A DNA stretch of 64,000 bases from Anatilimnocola aggregata. Lineage in GTDB: Bacteria > Planctomycetota > Planctomycetia > Pirellulales > Pirellulaceae. Under the pieces are notes generated by a model, which did not search any database, was not told the origin of the DNA, and saw only the letters and a program-made list of their open reading frames with translations. Position 1 is the stretch's first letter; the number at the start of each line of letters is the position of its first letter. The position numbers were made by a program, and so were the translations under genes. Of this stretch, positions 54,208-62,500 are shown one piece after another. The DNA lies in NCBI RefSeq assembly GCF_007747655.1, contig NZ_CP036274.1, positions 8,494,001 through 8,558,000 of the forward strand, given 5' to 3'.

Positions 54208-55254
54208 ATGAATTTGTCTGCCGGCAGTTGGATGAAGTGGTCGCTGGTCCCCGTAGCTTTGCTCGCGCTGGCTCCGGTATCGTTACGGGCCACGGAACGT
54301 TCGCACTCGAAAGTGCTCGCCGCGTTTCGCGATGTGGTGAAAGACCCCGCTCAGAGTACGGTCCGCGTGTTTGCGGATGGTCGCAAGGCGGCTCTGGGCG
54401 CGGTGGTCGATTCGCAGGGCTTTGTGATTACGAAGGCCAGCGAACTCAAGGGAAAGCTCGAATGTCAATTGCTCGACGGTCGCCGCGTGACGGCGGACCT
54501 GGTCGGCAAAGACACCACGGTCGACTTGGCTCTACTGAAGATTAACGCGGGCAAACTGCACACGATTGCCTGGTCGGACAATATCGACGCCTCGGTCGGT
54601 AGTTGGTTGATTACTCCGGGTCTGGAGCTCGATCCTGTCGCCATTGGCGTGGTGAGCGTAGGGGCCCGCAAAATCGCCGCTCCCTCGGGTGCGCTCGGTG
54701 TGCAGTTGGATCAAAAAGACGATGTAGCCCGAATCGAAAAGATCATGCCCGATAGCGCCGCCTTGCGAGCTGGCATGGAAGCGGGCGATATCGTACTGAA
54801 AGTGAATACGAAGGATATCAAGGGTCGGCAGAACCTGATCGAGACGGTGCGCGGTTATATGCCGGGCGAGCGGATCGAACTGGTCGTAAAGCGCGGCGAC
54901 AAAGAGATGTCGATTACCGTCACGCTCGGCAACCTCGCCACGCTGTTTCATGGCGGGGAACGGGCTGAGTTTCAGAACAACCTGGGCGGCCCGCTAAGTG
55001 AGCGTCGCGCAGGGTTTACGCTTGCCATTCAGCACGATACGGTCTTGCGTCCCGCCGATTGCGGCGGCCCCATTGTCGATCTCGATGGCAAGTGCCTGGG
55101 CATCAACATTGCCCGCGCCGGCCGCGTCGAAAGTTATGCCCTGCCAGCTTCGCTGGTTCGGGAAGTGATTGGCAAACTGAAGGCTGCGGCGGAAATTGCC
55201 CAGAAGAAAGTGACGGAAGTCTCGACTCCTGCCGAATCGGCAAAACCGCAATAG
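54208..55254 (+). CDS. Secreted Deg-like pseudoprotease with PDZ inserted in the protease fold
   Basis: 348 residues, signal peptide ending about residue 28. The first protease half has GFVITKASEL (72-81), where the catalytic His is replaced by Ser (S78). The Asp region TTVDLALLKI is kept. A PDZ domain (~155-250, IEKIMPDSAALRAGMEAGDIVLKVNTKDI) interrupts the fold. The second half has PADCGGPIVDLDGKCLGIN, with C285 in the place of the nucleophile Ser. Two of three catalytic residues are changed, so it is probably not a serine protease. It may act as a chaperone or regulator of the gene upstream; that is inference. Confidence 0.82.
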   Translation: MNLSAGSWMKWSLVPVALLALAPVSLRATERSHSKVLAAFRDVVKDPAQSTVRVFADGRKAALGAVVDSQGFVITKASELKGKLECQLLDGRRVTADLVGKDTTVDLALLKINAGKLHTIAWSDNIDASVGSWLITPGLELDPVAIGVVSVGARKIAAPSGALGVQLDQKDDVARIEKIMPDSAALRAGMEAGDIVLKVNTKDIKGRQNLIETVRGYMPGERIELVVKRGDKEMSITVTLGNLATLFHGGERAEFQNNLGGPLSERRAGFTLAIQHDTVLRPADCGGPIVDLDGKCLGINIARAGRVESYALPASLVREVIGKLKAAAEIAQKKVTEVSTPAESAKPQ

Positions 55255-55389
55255 CGGCGAGCGAGAGACCCAAGTTGCACGTTCAACTGCTGCGGGCCCG
55301 GCGATTCTCCGTTAGAATTGACCGGGCCGCTTCGTTGAATGTGCTCACGAGTTTGTTTTGTAGATTCCTCTCCGAAAGTGATGCTGGCC

Positions 55390-55674
55390 ATGACCGACAA
55401 AGCTGACCGCCTGCGCGCCGCCATTGCCGACTTGGAGCGGGAGCTTCACAACCTCGAAGCGTCAGACCCCGAGACCCGGGCCCTGTTGCAATCGGCCGCC
55501 GCGGATATTTCAACCGCTTTGCATCAAGCGACGGAAGAGGAGGGTAGTCTTCCCGATACCAGCGAGTCGAGGAACCTGATTGAGCAGAAGGTCCTGGAGT
55601 TTGAAGCTTCGCACCCGCAGATCTCGACGGCCCTGAGTCGCTTCATCGACATGCTGGGGCAGATTGGCATTTAA
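55390..55674 (+). CDS. DUF4404 family protein
   Basis: 94 residues from the ATG at 55390 (an ATG at 55381 would add three). LRAAIADLERELHNLEASDPETRALLQSAAADISTAL and FEASHPQISTALSRFIDMLGQIGI match DUF4404, a small alpha-helical family of unknown role. It has no signal peptide. It ends before the terminator-like hairpins and promoter of the respiratory operon. Confidence 0.8.
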   Translation: MTDKADRLRAAIADLERELHNLEASDPETRALLQSAAADISTALHQATEEEGSLPDTSESRNLIEQKVLEFEASHPQISTALSRFIDMLGQIGI

Positions 55675-55775
55675 CGACTTAGCAACGAGCAGAGTAAATC
55701 ACTGGCAGACGAAAAAACACTTTTAAAACCGCGCTTCGCCCGATTCACCTTTTCGATTTGACGGGCTAAATTAAC

Positions 55776-55793
55776 GCTCCCGCAACCGGGAGC
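55776..55793 (+). terminator. GC-rich hairpin (terminator-like)
   Basis: GCTCCCG-CAAC-CGGGAGC, a perfect 7-bp stem about 100 nt after the DUF4404 stop. A second hairpin, CCACCC-GCTTCA-GGGTGG, follows at 55829-55846. No clear T-run, so the call is tentative. Confidence 0.4.
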
Positions 55794-55846
55794 CAGGCAA
55801 GGTACTCAACTTGCCAGCGGGACCGAAACCACCCGCTTCAGGGTGG

Positions 55847-55874
55847 TTGACAGAAGACGAGAACCGGCTAAAAC
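55847..55874 (+). promoter_or_regulatory. Candidate sigma70-type promoter of the respiratory operon
   Basis: Perfect -35 TTGACA (55847-55852), 16-nt spacer, -10-like TAAAAC (55869-55874, 4 of 6). Transcription would begin near 55881, about 175 nt before the Rieske gene. Confidence 0.5.
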
Positions 55875-55889
55875 TTAAACAAGCAGGGA

Positions 55890-55907
55890 TTGTGAAAAAT
55901 ATCACAA
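55890..55907. promoter_or_regulatory. CRP/FNR-family operator-like palindrome
   Basis: TTGTGA-AAAATA-TCACAA is a perfect inverted repeat that fits the CRP consensus TGTGA-N6-TCACA exactly. It is nested in a longer inverted pair (CAAGCAGG ... CCTGCTTG). It lies just downstream of the promoter proposed at 55847-55874, which would suggest repression, unless a second promoter further down is activated from this site. Confidence 0.5.
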
Positions 55908-56056
55908 GGTTTCCCGCCTGCCTGCTTGAGGGGTAAGTCATTTCCGGAAAACGACTTGCTGATCGCGCTGGTGAGGGTCGAAGGCGGACGATATATCCTG
56001 AAATTGTGCGCACGCCGCAGCTGAGGCGTCGTAATTGTGGGCAAAGGCTTGGCGTT

Positions 56057-57085
56057 ATGGCCAAAAAAATGTCGGTTGAAGAGATTCTTGCGGCTGCCAA
56101 AGCTGGTGGCGCGAAAAAGCCAGCCGAACCTGCTGCGCCTGCTCCTGCCGCAGCAGCTCCTGATGTCGAGCCTGTGGCAGCTGAAGCTGCTCCTGCAGCG
56201 CCGGCACCGAAGGCTGCGGTGAAGGCGGGCTCAATGAGTGCTGCCGATATTCTGGCGATGGCCAAGGCTGGCAAAAAGCCCGCTGCACCTGCTGCTCCCG
56301 CACCAGTCGCCGCTGCCGCACCGGTTGCTGAAAAGCCCAAGCCAGCGCCACCCAAGACTGATGCCGCAGTTGCGGCTGCGGTCCCCAAAGATACCGCGAG
56401 TGTCCTTGCCGCCGCTCGCAAAGCAGCGAAGCCAGGGCCTGTTTCCAAAGCAGAGGCCGAGGCGAAGGGGATTGCTCCTGTCGTTCCTGCTGGCAAGAAG
56501 AAGCTCGAAGCGCCGCCAATGCCAGCCAAGCCTGCGTTTGCTCGGCCGGCCGCGGCAGCTGACCCCGACCGCCGGACGTTTATGGCAGCGGCCGCTGGTG
56601 CGCTGTTTGGTTCGTCGTTGGCCATCGGCTTTACTTCGTTGGCCGTCACTCACTTGATGTGGGTGCTGGGTTTGGCTCGCTACATGTTTCCGAATATTTT
56701 GATCGAGCCGCCGACTCGGTTTAAGGTTGGTCCGCCGACAAACTTTGGGCCCGGTCAGGTTGAGACTAAATTCATTCCCGAGTTCGGTGTCTGGATTGTC
56801 CGCTACGAGTTCGATGGCAAGCCAATGATCTTTGCCTTAAAGGCTGTCTGCACGCACCTTGGCTGCACGCCGAACTGGCTTGAGGCCGAGCAAAAGTTTA
56901 AGTGTCCTTGCCACGGTAGTGGTTTCTATAAGGACGGCATTAACTTCGAAGGTCCGGCTCCTCGTCCGTTGGAGCGCTATGCCATTAGTCTGGCCGACGA
57001 CGGCCAGTTGGAAGTCGATAAGAGCCGCACGTTCAACCAGGAGCAGGGGCAGTGGAAAGATGCTGCTTCGTTCGTCTCGGTTTAG
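56057..57085 (+). CDS. Rieske iron-sulfur protein with long repetitive N-terminus
   Basis: 342 residues, about twice the usual Rieske length. The C-terminal domain has CTHLGC (C265, H267, C270) and CPCHGS (C283, C285, H286), the 2Fe-2S ligands and the disulfide pair. A Tat-type motif RRTFM (172-176) and a transmembrane helix precede it. The first ~165 residues are Ala/Pro/Lys-rich and cytosolic. They repeat a short helix motif: MSVEEILAAAKAG (5-17), MSAADILAMAKAG (60-72) and TASVLAAARKA (113-123). It is the electron-accepting subunit of a bc-type quinol oxidoreductase whose other subunits follow in the same operon. Confidence 0.92.
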   Translation: MAKKMSVEEILAAAKAGGAKKPAEPAAPAPAAAAPDVEPVAAEAAPAAPAPKAAVKAGSMSAADILAMAKAGKKPAAPAAPAPVAAAAPVAEKPKPAPPKTDAAVAAAVPKDTASVLAAARKAAKPGPVSKAEAEAKGIAPVVPAGKKKLEAPPMPAKPAFARPAAAADPDRRTFMAAAAGALFGSSLAIGFTSLAVTHLMWVLGLARYMFPNILIEPPTRFKVGPPTNFGPGQVETKFIPEFGVWIVRYEFDGKPMIFALKAVCTHLGCTPNWLEAEQKFKCPCHGSGFYKDGINFEGPAPRPLERYAISLADDGQLEVDKSRTFNQEQGQWKDAASFVSV

Positions 57086-57167
57086 CTCTGGCTGCTTGTT
57101 GGTTCTGTCTGGCGCGAGTTGCTCGCTGGTTCCGCATTTTTTGGCGACTTGAATCACTGATATACCT

Positions 57168-57944
57168 ATGGCCACGCTCGGCGAAATCATCCGCGAATCG
57201 CAGATTTGGAAGAGTGTCTTCCGTCATCCAGCTCCGTTGGATCGACGCAATCGCATCGTCGTGATGCTGACGAACTTCTTCCTGCACCTGCACCCCGTCT
57301 CCATCAAAAAGCAGGGCATTGCTCTCAGCTTTACGTGGTGCATGGGTGGTGTGACGTTCTTCCTGTTTCTGGTCGAAACCGTCACCGGCGTGCTGCTGAT
57401 GTTTTATTATCGCCCCACGCTCGAGTGGGCGTACAACGATATCCTCGCGCTCCGCGATGTGACATCGCTCGGCATCTTGCGCGAGCTGCATCGCTGGGGT
57501 GCCCACGCGATGGTGATTACCGTTTGGCTGCATATGTACCGCGTGTTTCTCACGGGGTCGTACAAGCCGCCGCGTGAGTTCAACTGGGTGATCGGTGTCA
57601 TCTTGCTCCTGCTCACGTTGCTCCTGTCCTTCACGGGCTACTTGCTCCCTTGGGATCAGCTGGCCATTTGGGCGATCACGGTGGGTTCGAACATGGCCCG
57701 TGCGACGCCGTTATTGGGCTACGAAGGTCCGGGTGCCATGTTCCTGCAGGTGGACGGCATCAACATGATTACGAACGCTTCCGACGCTCGCTTCGGTTTG
57801 CTCGGCGCGCGGTTCGTGGGCGAAGAAACGTTGAATCGTTTTTACGTGCTCCACTGTGTGGCGATTCCGCTGGCGGTTTCGCTGCTGCTGGCAATCCACT
57901 TCTGGCGAGTGCGTAAGGACGGCGGCATTAGCGGTCCGCTGTAG
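57168..57944 (+). CDS. Cytochrome b6-like subunit (N-terminal half of cytochrome b)
   Basis: 258 residues with four main transmembrane helices. The four haem-ligand histidines are H108 and H122 (spacing 14) and H229 and H244 (spacing 15). The 14/15 spacing is the b6 pattern, not the 14/14 of mitochondrial cytochrome b. Signatures: [53 protein letters not shown] and [14 protein letters not shown]. It carries two b-type haems in the membrane and oxidises quinol with the Rieske protein encoded just upstream. Confidence 0.93.
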   Translation: MATLGEIIRESQIWKSVFRHPAPLDRRNRIVVMLTNFFLHLHPVSIKKQGIALSFTWCMGGVTFFLFLVETVTGVLLMFYYRPTLEWAYNDILALRDVTSLGILRELHRWGAHAMVITVWLHMYRVFLTGSYKPPREFNWVIGVILLLLTLLLSFTGYLLPWDQLAIWAITVGSNMARATPLLGYEGPGAMFLQVDGINMITNASDARFGLLGARFVGEETLNRFYVLHCVAIPLAVSLLLAIHFWRVRKDGGISGPL

Positions 57945-58046
57945 GTTGAAACTGGTCGCCGAGTAGTTGGCGGCTAAAGTGTGTTGGCGATTTTGTTCGG
58001 TCGGTTTTTGCCGCCGAACTTTTGATCAGGTGAATGGCAGGCTGCG

Positions 58047-59429
58047 ATGCACGGACACGAACCACCAGAAATATTCGTCGCCAAGATTGCCGGCTTCTTG
58101 GGCTCGTATTACTTGCTCATGGCGGTAATGAATGCAGCCCTGGCGCTGATTGTCTGGCAGTCGGGGCGCGATCGCACGTTCTTCCGCCTGCCGGTCGTGA
58201 AGTTTCCGTTCACGGGTTCGGTCGTTTGGCTGCTGGTTTCCTTGGTCTTCCTGCTCATGGGCGCACTTGCCTATAGCGGCTCGGCTGAACTGGCTCCTTA
58301 CATTTCGCTGCCGCTCTTCGTTCGCGAGGGGATCAACCGCGCAATGAACCCGACGGTCTACACCATCGGTTCGCTGGTGCTGCTTGGCTTTTTGTTTATC
58401 TTCCGTCGGTTCTTCGTGCAGCCCATCGTGGCTTGGGTGCTGCTGAATCTGTCGATGTTGCTGATGGGTATGTCGATGACCGATCAGAACTTCGCGCTGA
58501 TCGTGATGAAGCCGGACAACGTGCCAATCGTTGGCTTGATGTTCCTCCTCGGCTTCTTCACCTGGCTGGGTGCCTATCAGGCCGTGCAAAACGACGATCG
58601 CGCCAAGTTAGGGCTGGAACCGCTCGAGAAGTTGGACAATGAGAAGGTGCTCGTCTGGCCCGATCTGGTCTACACCGAACTGATCTGCATGGTAGCTCTC
58701 ACCGCCTTCCTGCTGGTGTGGGCGATTGCCCTGCAAGCTCCGCTGGAAGAGCCTGCGTCGGCAGTGAAAACCCCCAATCCGTCGAAGGCCCCTTGGTACT
58801 TTCTCGGTCTGCAAGAAATGCTCGTTTACTACGATCCGTGGATGGCGGGTGTGGTGCTGCCGAGCATGGTTGTCGCCGGCTTGATGGCGATTCCCTATAT
58901 CGACTTCAACAAGCAGGGAAACGGCTACTACACCATCGACCAGCGGAAGTTTGCTTACGTCACCTTCCAGTTCGGCTTCCTCGTCCTCTGGATCACGCTG
59001 ATTGTGATGGGTACGTTCCTGCGTGGTCCCAACTGGAACTTCTTCGGTCCGTACGAGATTTGGGACACGCACAAAGTCGAAGTGCTCAACAACGTCGACC
59101 TGTCGGAGTACTTCTGGGTGTGGGCGTTAGGCAGTAGTCGGCCAGCAGCGCCCGAAGGGTCGGCCGCCTTAGTCAAGTTCGGTTACATCATGCTCCGCGA
59201 ATTGCCGGGCATCCTGCTGCTGATTGGTTACCTGACCGTCCTGCCACCATTCCTCGTGGTTGTAAGCAAGTTCTTTCAGCACCTGTTCGTCAAGATGGGT
59301 TTCATTCGCTACATGGTGATGACGAACCTGCTGCTGATGATGATGCTGTTGCCGCTGAAGATGGTGGCACGCTGGACTCTGAATTTGAAGTATTTCATTT
59401 CCTTGCCCGAATACATGATGAACTTTTAG
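58047..59429 (+). CDS. Extended subunit-IV-like (C-terminal cytochrome b) protein
   Basis: 460 residues, against about 160 for petD-type subunit IV. The region from ~245 (TPNPSKAPWYFLGLQEMLVYYDPWMAGVVLPSMVVAGLMAIPYID) is the subunit-IV signature that forms part of the quinol site; APWY corresponds to the usual PEWY. The first ~230 residues add five or six transmembrane helices not present in petD. The C-terminus has two more helices. CAGG lies 5 nt before the ATG. Together with the b6-like protein it makes the complete cytochrome b. Confidence 0.88.
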   Translation: MHGHEPPEIFVAKIAGFLGSYYLLMAVMNAALALIVWQSGRDRTFFRLPVVKFPFTGSVVWLLVSLVFLLMGALAYSGSAELAPYISLPLFVREGINRAMNPTVYTIGSLVLLGFLFIFRRFFVQPIVAWVLLNLSMLLMGMSMTDQNFALIVMKPDNVPIVGLMFLLGFFTWLGAYQAVQNDDRAKLGLEPLEKLDNEKVLVWPDLVYTELICMVALTAFLLVWAIALQAPLEEPASAVKTPNPSKAPWYFLGLQEMLVYYDPWMAGVVLPSMVVAGLMAIPYIDFNKQGNGYYTIDQRKFAYVTFQFGFLVLWITLIVMGTFLRGPNWNFFGPYEIWDTHKVEVLNNVDLSEYFWVWALGSSRPAAPEGSAALVKFGYIMLRELPGILLLIGYLTVLPPFLVVVSKFFQHLFVKMGFIRYMVMTNLLLMMMLLPLKMVARWTLNLKYFISLPEYMMNF

Positions 59430-59520
59430 CGCGCTCCGTTCCTGGGCTCCTTGAAAATTGCCGGTACGTAGTCCGTTAAGTCGAGTTTCGCAATAAAGGC
59501 CGCCGCGGCGGAGAGAAGTC

Positions 59521-62500
59521 ATGCCCGCAACCGAATCGACCTGGCGTAGTATGACGCTCATGCATCGCATCTTTGCGGTGGGTGGCGTGGTGCTGACCCT
59601 GTGTACGGTCTGGATGTTTTATAAAGACCACTTTCGCTCTTGGAAGAAGTATCAAGAGACGAACGTCCTGGTCGATCGCCGCATGACCCAAATGCGGGAA
59701 GATCAGTACAAAACGGACGAAGCGAACAAGCAAGTTGCCAAGCTCGAAATTGCTTACAGCAAGGCCAAGGCTTCGCCCATTGATCCCGCCGCCATCGATG
59801 CATTCGGGGCTGAACTGAAGTCTTTCAAGGTCAACTTCAAAGACCTGCCGGCCGAGAGCGATCTGCCCGACCTGTCAGCTGAATTAAAGACGCTGCGCGA
59901 AGTATCGGACGCAGCAGTTGCCGATCGCGCGGCTGGCGATGCAGCCCGCGCGGCCGCTGAAGCGAAACTTGACGATGCGGAGTTGCAGCGAGCTGCCAAG
60001 GCGGCCGAAACCAAAGCGGCTGTGGTCGAAGCCGATGCGGCCAATCGCCGCGCAAGCATCGTCAAGCTGCTGCAGAGCAAGGTCGACAAAGCTTTCATTC
60101 ACGAAACGCAAAAGCTTGGGGATCGCAAAGGACAATCGGCCCACGTCGATAAGGCCAAGGCCGATCTGGATATTGCCATTCGCGATAACCTGACCGGCGA
60201 AATGGCGGCTCTCCAAAAGGCCATCGATACCCAGGTCGACAAGCTCAATAAGATCAACGCCCAATATCAGGCCTTGAGCGCTCATCGCAAGACATTGGAA
60301 GCAATTGTCAAGCAGATCAACGCTCCCATCGAACTCGCTTTCAAGGACTTGGAAGACAGTCGTTCTGCTCTCAAGCGGCTCGCAACAACGGCCCGCGAGA
60401 AACGGGAAACGTTCATCGCCACCTACGATACCTTTCCGTACTTTGGCCCCGGCAAGCAGTTGCTGAACCTGCCGATTCTTGACGCCTTCGGTGCCACGCG
60501 CAAACCGGAGAATCGTTGGAGCGAAGGGCTGTTGCAGGACTATAACTTTGCCAAAGTTCGCCGCTTCGACCGCTGCACCACCTGCCACGGTTCGATGCAA
60601 AAATCGTTGCCCGGCGATCCCACCGCGCCTCTCTACACCAGCCAGGTGGCGTTCGAGGTAGTCGTCACTCCACGCACGCTCGAGGAGGTGAAGGCCAATC
60701 GTCTCGCTCTCAAATTGCCAGAAGTCGACGATCAAGGACAGCCGATTCCCTATAGCTTGGAAGAATGGCTAGGTCTGAAGTTGGCCGACCACGGCCTGGT
60801 CAACGTCGACGACGTTGTCATCAAGTACGTGCAACCGAAGTCGCCGGGTGCTGGTGCATTGCCAATCGACCCGAACGGCCCGGTTCAATTGCCAACCGGT
60901 GAAGAGATTCAGCAGCAGGCCGCCACTGGCATAACGCCGGTCGTGGAATCTCCAGTGCCGAAGAAGCCCGGCCTGCTGGTGGGCGACGTGATCGCCACCA
61001 TCGCTGGCAGCGAACTTCGCGGGCAATATACCGGCGTTCAGCGCGCTGCAGTCTCGCTGATCGATCTCGCCGCTGCTGGCAAGCCATTCCGCATCGGTGT
61101 GTTACGAGGACTCAAGCACCCGTTTAACTCGCACCCTCGGTTGGACTTGTTCCTCAGCGATTCGAGTCCGCACAAGTTGTCGACTTTCGCCTGCACAATT
61201 TGCCACGAAGGGCAAGGAAGTGCGACCGATTTCAAGTGGGCTTCGCACACTCCGAACGATCCCACCCAAGCCGCCGAGTGGTCGAAGGAGCACGGTTGGT
61301 TTAATAACCATCACTGGATCTTTCCGATGTATCCGGCGCGCTTCACGGAAGCGACCTGTCTCAAGTGCCATCACGACGTCGTCGAGTTGGAACCGAGCCA
61401 GAAGTTCCCGGATCCTCCTGCTGAAAAGTTGATGCATGGCTATCGGTTGATTCGCATGTATGGCTGTTATGGCTGTCACGAAGTGAACGGCTACGATGGT
61501 CCAACACGTCGCGTCGGTCCCGACATGCGGCTCGAACCCAGCTTTTTTGCGGCAGCCCAGCAACTTGCCTGGGAGGTCAATCAGCGCGAGCAAGAACTGC
61601 GCACGATCAAGCCTGAGTCAGACGAAGACAAACAGGCTCTTGCCGCCCAGCTAAGCAAACTCGCAGCAATTACGAAGTTGGCCACTCAACTCACTGCCCA
61701 TCCTGCTGAAGATGGGGTGCGACATACATTGCTTGGCATGATCGAAGAAGATCAAGCTGCCGCGCCTGGCAAATTTGGCCAAGTGCTTGCTCCGCAGAGC
61801 CATCGCCTGGCGGCAATGTTTCGCGATGTCGAGGCTCCGGGCACCCTTCGCAAGCCGGGTCCGAGTCTCCGCTCCGTGGCTCAAAAAGTTGATACTGCCT
61901 TTCTCTACGATTGGATTTGGAACCCGAAGAACTTCCGCGAAAGCACCCGCATGCCGCGCTTCTTCGGGCTGTGGGATCACCTGGCCGACGATGCGTCCCG
62001 GCACGTGGCAGAAGACTTGGAGCCAATCGAAGTTCGTGGCCTCGTCGCCTATCTAATGGACCGCTCGCAAAAGTTCGATCCAGTGCAACCGCCCGAAGGC
62101 GTCACTCCGTCAAGCGACGAAGAAAAACTGACCCGCGGTAAGCAGCAGTTCGAGACGCGCGGCTGTCTGGCGTGCCATACCCATCATGACTTCCCTGATA
62201 CGAAGAAGTTCCGCAGAGAGAACGATATCGTCCAGGGGCCAGATCTGTCGAATATCGGAGCCAAGTTCAGCGCGGAGGCCAATCCGCAAGGTCCGACGTG
62301 GCTCTATAGCTGGATCAAGGAGCCGACCAAGTATCACGCCCGCACGGTGATGCCGAACCTGTTCCTCGAACCTCTGAAGCAGGTCGAAGTCGTCAAAGAT
62401 GCCGAAGGCAATCCCGTCAAGGATGAAAACGGCATGGACAAAACCGAGACCAAGATCTTCGATCCTGCTGCCGACATTACGACTTACCTGCTCAGCGACA

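Noticed and set aside
55771-56649. 292-codon Ala/Gly-rich frame opposite the Rieske gene
   Set aside because: Its composition is the complement of the Ala/Pro/Lys-rich Rieske tail; no ribosome site or motif.
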